Below, piece by piece: positions 60,043 to 64,000 of a DNA stretch of 64,000 bases. Source of the stretch: Cepaea nemoralis (lineage: Eukaryota > Mollusca > Gastropoda > Stylommatophora > Helicidae); NCBI GenBank assembly GCA_014155875.1, contig JACEFZ010004096.1, positions 1 to 64,000 on the forward strand. The letters are read 5' to 3'. The notes beneath the pieces were generated by a model. That model saw only the letters and a list, made by a program, of their open reading frames with translations. It was not told where the DNA came from and did not search any database. Numbering within the stretch: the first letter of the stretch is position 1; each line of letters starts with the position of its first letter. The position numbers and the translations under genes are program-made.

Positions 60043-60948
60043 CCCTTTTAGGATGGCCGGGCCGAAATCCCGGCCTTGCGGTCGCCATAATGCTCTATTC
60101 AAACAGACGACGGGGCCGATCATCGGCCCTGTTTGTAAGAACTGCTTTGATTGGTTCGCTTTTAATAGTACAGGCCAATCAAATGCTGCTGCTTTTGAAA
60201 ATGGCAGGTTACAGCACGCGTTTCTAACAGAGGGATTAAATTTGTGAGTTTTAACGCAGATACCCGGTTTTTCGTGGATTTGTGAGTTCTAAAATGGCCA
60301 GCTTTGAACCCGAAGACCGTACTAGCATTGACTAGCTCTGATAGTAGCGATTTTGTAAGTTCAAGACTGTCAGATAATGACTTTAGTGATACAGAAAGTG
60401 CCCATGAGGATTTCAACCTTGTGTCCCCGTAGTTTTGTGTATTGGGAATAAAGAGGATCGTGTTATCTATACCCATTCATGGCAATGTCCGAACCAAAAA
60501 ACATGTCACCAGTTGATAGCCCACCTATTACTATTACAAATGTCAGTAGGGACTTCATAGTTGTTGTTTATTTAACCATAAGTGTTTAAAATTATTCTAA
60601 AGTGGTGTAGGTATTCAATGAGGAAATTTTAGGCGAGTACCATTATTTTTAAATATTTAGTACCAATTCATACATAGTGGTATGAAATATTTTATTTTTC
60701 ACAAAATACAAATGAGGTCATCAAATTTGCATAAACATGAACAAAACAACTTCAATCATACACAGAAATAAACTTTACTATATCCTCTTTAAGAATATAT
60801 ATTCTTGTATATACATGTATAGGGTTCTAATATTTTTTTTGGAATTTATAAAATTGTCACTCAGTCATTTCTGTACTCCAAAAAAATGGCTCCGTTTTCT
60901 TCAGAGGGAAACCTAAATTTGGCCCAATGTTGTTCCGTCCTAAAAGGG
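60043..60948. mobile_element. 906-bp piggyBac-type non-autonomous element
   Basis: TTAA on both sides (60,039-60,042 and 60,949-60,952) with terminal inverted repeats CCCTTTTAGGATGG and CCGTCCTAAAAGGG (one mismatch). TTAA targeting and CCCT ends are the hallmark of piggyBac. Inside, about 60,340-60,430 still encodes an acidic stretch ('SSDFVSSRLSDNDFSDTES'), as expected of the N-terminus of a piggyBac transposase, so it derives from an autonomous element by internal loss. Confidence 0.88.
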
Positions 60949-61111
60949 TTAACAATGAGTTGTGTCTTTTTATATGGTTGAAGTACCTTAATTGTCTGAC
61001 CATGATCCCATTCAATGTTTTCTTCAATTCCAGTCTTCAAAACACTCCTATGTTTATTTTCTCCTCCTGCCATGCTATTCTTCCTATTTGTCTGTAGCTA
61101 CATCTTTTTTT

Positions 61112-61345
61112 GCATATCCTTTATAGGACATCGCTGTCAACACCAGCATCTTTCAGCTGATTGTTGATTTCTTGGCAAGATTACACTCAGTAGTTTATTA
61201 TTGCTTTCTGAGCGGCCGGCTCACATACCCCGTAAGTTACCGATGTGATTCGAAACCACTGCTGATTCTCACCATCATCACGTTACCTACGAAAGTATAC
61301 GAGATTACGGAGAAAAGTCATAACCTCTAAGTCACAAAGCCGGCT
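61112..61345 (-). repeat. tRNA-like SINE, family A variant
   Basis: Reverse complement of the subfamily at 27,230: 'GAGCGGCCGGCTCACATACC', 'GATGTGATTCGAAACCACTG' and 'AGTCACAAAGCCGGC' at the tRNA-like end. Confidence 0.7.
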
Positions 61346-61359
61346 ATCTTCCATCTAAT

Positions 61360-61530
61360 ATTACAAATTTCCCTAGGTATTTAAAATTATCCACTTGGTT
61401 AAGAACTTTCCCTTCTATTTCTATTTAACATTTGGTGTCACATTTTTATTTGGTATCACCATTGCTATTTTCTTGATATTGAAGGAGAGTCACTTTTCTT
61501 TTGCACTCTCTGCTACTACAATACACTGAT
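61360..61530 (-). mobile_element. LINE reverse transcriptase sliver
   Basis: Aligns with 29,575-29,710: 'CACCATTGCTATTTTCTTGA' and 'TTTGCACTCTCTGCTACTAC'. Lies about 80 bp from an ATG13 donor. Confidence 0.6.
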
Positions 61531-61606
61531 ACATTCCTGAAAAGAAAACAAATATAAAATGCAACCCCAAATGTCTTAAAAATCCACAATTGCTTCTGTG
61601 CCTCAC

Positions 61607-61797
61607 CCATTCTTGTGAGATATGTTGAATTTGTTGGCGACATGTCCAGGCTGCTGAGGTTAAAACTGAGATCCCAGGCCTCCAGATACATCTGGTCTCC
61701 ATCATTTGTGACTATAAGCGGATCTCCACACATATACTCTGATCCTTCACTGGGAGGACCTCACACATAACGTCCAAAGCTTTTCTAATCTGTTCGT
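61607..61797 (-). CDS. ATG13: ATG13 exon, HORMA domain middle part, with frame break
   Basis: Begins after an AG at 61,798-61,799 (another AG ends at 61,803) and ends ATGG|GTGAGG, donor at 61,606-61,605. The first part reads 'DEQIRKALDVMCEVLPVKDQ' and 'SICVEIRL', matching the ATG13 'LPAVGRSMCVEISL' block. A TAG stop then occurs at 61,714-61,712. The next frame reads 'VTNDGDQMYLEAWDLSFN' and '...STYLTRM', which matches the following part of the HORMA domain. So one base is missing, or two extra ('TA'), between about 61,712 and 61,721. This is either a sequence error or a real disabling mutation. The clean splice sites and the intact other exons favour error. The exact start of this exon is uncertain by five bases. 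Confidence 0.8.
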
Positions 61798-61809
61798 CTA
61801 TACTCGGTT

Positions 61810-62430
61810 GTCAGGAATTGTTATACAGAACTGTCAACAGAGAAGGTACAATCATGTGTTGACACCTACTGTAAGAGGCCACAGTGAACATATGAACTGA
61901 GTTGTCATTAGCAGAATGTTTGTTGGGTGGACATTTCATGTCTTTATAGTAGGCAAACATCAGAACCATTTAATGTCAAACTAGTACAGCAATAGTACGT
62001 CCAATGGACAATATTCACCCTTGACCCCACAGTGATCTGCCCAAAAAAACCCAAGGGATAGACCCGGATCCTGTTTGGTTCCCATAACTTGATCTAGCTC
62101 ATGTATGGCTCCATGAATGCCACTTTTGTATGGCTGGGCCACACCACAGGCAACAGTCTTGGCTGACTGGCTAACTACATGAGTTTAATTTGGGGTAATA
62201 TCCTACTAAACCCGAGAAAGTCCATCCCTAGTACACAAAAAACTGGGATGGTGAACAAGGGGATAAAACCTACATGGGTCAAACGAAACAGAAGAGTGTG
62301 TGGCACATATGAGGCATGTTCAGGACACAATAGTGAACATGGCTGGCCATTGTGGAAGAGTTTTGGAAAACCTCACCACATAATATCCAAAAGGCAGCAG
62401 GGAAAATAGAATCGCTGAAATGAATCAGCT
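61810..62430. other. No gene seen
   Basis: Expected to be ATG13 intron. I looked for the N-terminal ATG13 block on the minus strand and did not find it. Confidence 0.4.
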
Positions 62431-62439
62431 GAATGTGAA

Positions 62440-63500
62440 TGAAAACTTGGAAAAGCTTGGTGGCAGAGGACACATGGTTCTGATACCACACCTTGCCTGC
62501 CAGAGTAACTAATAATGATTGTCTGAAAAAAGTTAATACAAGTAGAAACTTATTACCTATATGTAAGAGACAAACAACATTCTTTGATCATGTAATGAGA
62601 AGAGAAGCATTGACAAGTATTGTGATGACTGGAGAGAACAGCCATGGCAGAGGTAAATCAAGGGAAAGGATGCTGGATGATTGATGATGGTAGTGTGAAG
62701 GAATAACAACAATTAACCCTTTACAGGGTGGAACGTCCATTTCCGTCCAATGCCTTTAACGAGCAAATCGGCCAATTATGTCCGATACTATTATGCACTG
62801 TAAAAACGCGATTTCTCGGCCTTACGATACTTCCGGCCAGCTACTTTCACTTTCGCCGATAGCTTGACAACGTAGCCGCCATTTGTAAGCGCCTACTGTG
62901 AATTGGAACGGACTTTTACAGACTTTTTTTTTATAGTTTTCGGGGGTTTTACGCTTAGTTTTTCAAAACGGATTTCAGCGATTCTTCAAGTGATAGCCAA
63001 GATTTCGCTAGGTTCAATTTAAGTGACATTAAAGGGCACGAAGTTGACTATTAATCGGAGATAGATATCAGTGAAAAGCATTATTTTGCATTAGCAGTCT
63101 GAGTCGGACTTTAAAGAAAGTGATTATGATTCTGAAAATGTGTTTGTAAATTCCGTATAGATGACGGAAAATCACAAACAACATTTCGTAAATATTTATG
63201 TTCATATATGGATTACCAACAACAATCACGTGAGTAACATATTCTGCATGCTTTTCACTTCATTGTGTTGTTTATTTAACTAAAATCGGTTGACTAACAC
63301 CTTATTTGTGATGTTTTTATTAACGCAACCCGAAATTTTACCGGACCTGAAAAAAATCTTGCCCGTTAAGGTCTAAAAAATGGACAAGCGTCTGCCCTGT
63401 AAAGGGTTAAATTGATCTAGAACACCAAGGACCGAGATCTGTGAATATACATGAACACCCATGCCATTCAGCAGGATATATCATGACGATCCAAGTCCTC
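62440..63500 (+). mobile_element. LINE 3'-end relic, split by a piggyBac-type element
   Basis: 'KRQTTFFDHVMRREALTSIV' and 'GRGKSRERMLDD' before the insertion. 'GATCTAGAACACCAAGGACC' after it matches 44,205-44,225 of the sister copy. Confidence 0.7.
62717..63406. mobile_element. 690-bp piggyBac-type non-autonomous element
   Basis: TTAA duplications (62,713-62,716 and 63,407-63,410), inverted ends CCCTTTACAGGG and CCCTGTAAAGGG. The interior keeps two short acidic segments, 'TDFSDSSSDSQDFARFNLSD' and 'QSESDFKESDYDSENVFVNS', in different frames, consistent with a decayed transposase N-terminus. Different from the element at 60,043 except for the general design. Confidence 0.9.
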
Positions 63501-63587
63501 TAGTTCTCAGAACCACTACTCCAGATTCAAGGGGCAGGAGACTCTTTCTTTTGTTAAGTCCCTTGTGATTTGTACCAGTTTTATGTA

Positions 63588-63825
63588 GCCGGCTCTGTGG
63601 CGAAGGGGTTGCATACTGCAATTCATAATCCCACATATCACGTTCGAAACATAGTCATGGGCCATTTGGAAGCAGACTGCCTTGCATTGGGTTTCATACA
63701 ATTTTATGAGTGCCGGTCATTTAGAAAAAATGGCAAACTGAACGTAAAATTGCCAAGAAATCATAAACAACCAAAAAATGCTGGGGTTGGCTGCTATGTC
63801 CTGTAAAGGATATGTATGTAACTAG
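63588..63825 (+). repeat. tRNA-like SINE, family A
   Basis: 'GGCTCTGTGGCGAAGGGGTT' (A-box-like), 'ACGTTCGAAACATAG' (B-box-like), 'AAAAATGCTGGGGTTGGCTG' and 'CCTGTAAAGGATATG'. One of the best-preserved copies. Confidence 0.8.
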
Positions 63826-64000
63826 CTAACTAACTGATTTGTACCCATGTTCTTAGTTTAGAGGTCAGCACCACACTCCTAGGTCACTCATTCATCATAC
63901 ACGTGTACATATGTTACTCTTGAAGTCTGATGTACTGAGGCTGAGGCTGTCTTTGAGTCCTGGAAAGGGCTGGCATCTATTGGAGTGAGGATGGCTAAGA
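63826..64000. other. No gene seen
   Basis: Short end of the window, nothing recognised. Confidence 0.3.

Larger units (their letters stand above)
40848..61797 (-). other. ATG13: ATG13 gene (partial: six coding exons, N-terminal exon(s) not in window)
   Basis: ATG13 is the HORMA-domain partner of the ULK1/Atg1 kinase, FIP200 and ATG101, and starts autophagosome formation. Exons from 5' to 3' on the minus strand: 61,607-61,797; 57,779-57,903; 51,112-51,351; 46,013-46,071; 42,160-42,496; 40,848-41,090. Phases agree at all five junctions: 1 nt + 2 nt, 0, 0, 2 nt + 1 nt, 0. Together they encode about 396 residues, so with a missing N-terminus of about 70 residues the protein would be about 460-470, close to animal ATG13. 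Recognisable family blocks are 'SICVEI', 'PAYRLAKNQG', 'YRFYVGKPQ', 'GEGYKTVRAGSV', 'MGAFSIQKPS', 'DEFVMVD' and a C-terminal helix. The introns are packed with repeats. One exon has a frame break. Confidence 0.9.

Noticed and set aside
63588..63660. Functional tRNA gene
   Set aside because: Only the A- and B-box-like parts fit. There is no full cloverleaf, and the same head occurs in many SINE copies.

Overview
This is non-coding-rich animal DNA. The genes have spliced GT-AG exons. There are many non-LTR (LINE) reverse transcriptase relics, tRNA-like SINEs, non-autonomous hAT and piggyBac elements and long minisatellite arrays. Nothing looks bacterial: no operons, no ribosome binding sites, and the long open frames lie in repeats or retrotransposons. 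The repeat style suits an aquatic invertebrate, possibly a lophotrochozoan such as a mollusc, but the sequence alone does not fix the species.

The only host gene I can support is ATG13, an autophagy-initiation factor, on the minus strand. Six coding exons run from about 61,797 down to a stop codon at 40,848. They were found by protein similarity and by splice phases that agree at every junction. They encode the later part of the HORMA domain, a short linker, the conserved central block and the C-terminal tail. The first N-terminal exon or exons were not found and probably lie beyond 64,000. The most upstream exon in the window carries a frame break.

Left part (1-13.3 kb): three long copies of a composite GAA-tailed repeat, LINE relics and SINEs. 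13.3-23.8 kb: four unrelated tandem arrays back to back (38, 71, 32 and 38 bp units). 24-35.8 kb: more LINEs and minisatellites, including a LINE inside a 29-bp array and a nearly intact reverse transcriptase fragment split by a 143-bp retroposon. 35.9-37.4 kb: a block of homopolymer runs with about 250 consecutive C, almost certainly an assembly or sequencing artefact. 37.4-40.8 kb: LINE relics and tandem repeats leading into the ATG13 3' end.

Right part (40.8-64 kb): the ATG13 introns are filled with minisatellites, SINEs, LINE ends, two hAT-type elements and one piggyBac-type element. A second piggyBac-type element lies just upstream of the first visible exon. Several tandem duplications begin at or within a few bases of ATG13 splice sites, most strikingly nine copies of a 39-bp unit that each carry a copy of the splice-donor sequence.

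I found no convincing new multi-gene system. The best leads are the repeated splice donors in ATG13, the frame break, the composite retroposon family with clear target-site duplications, and the nested DNA transposons.
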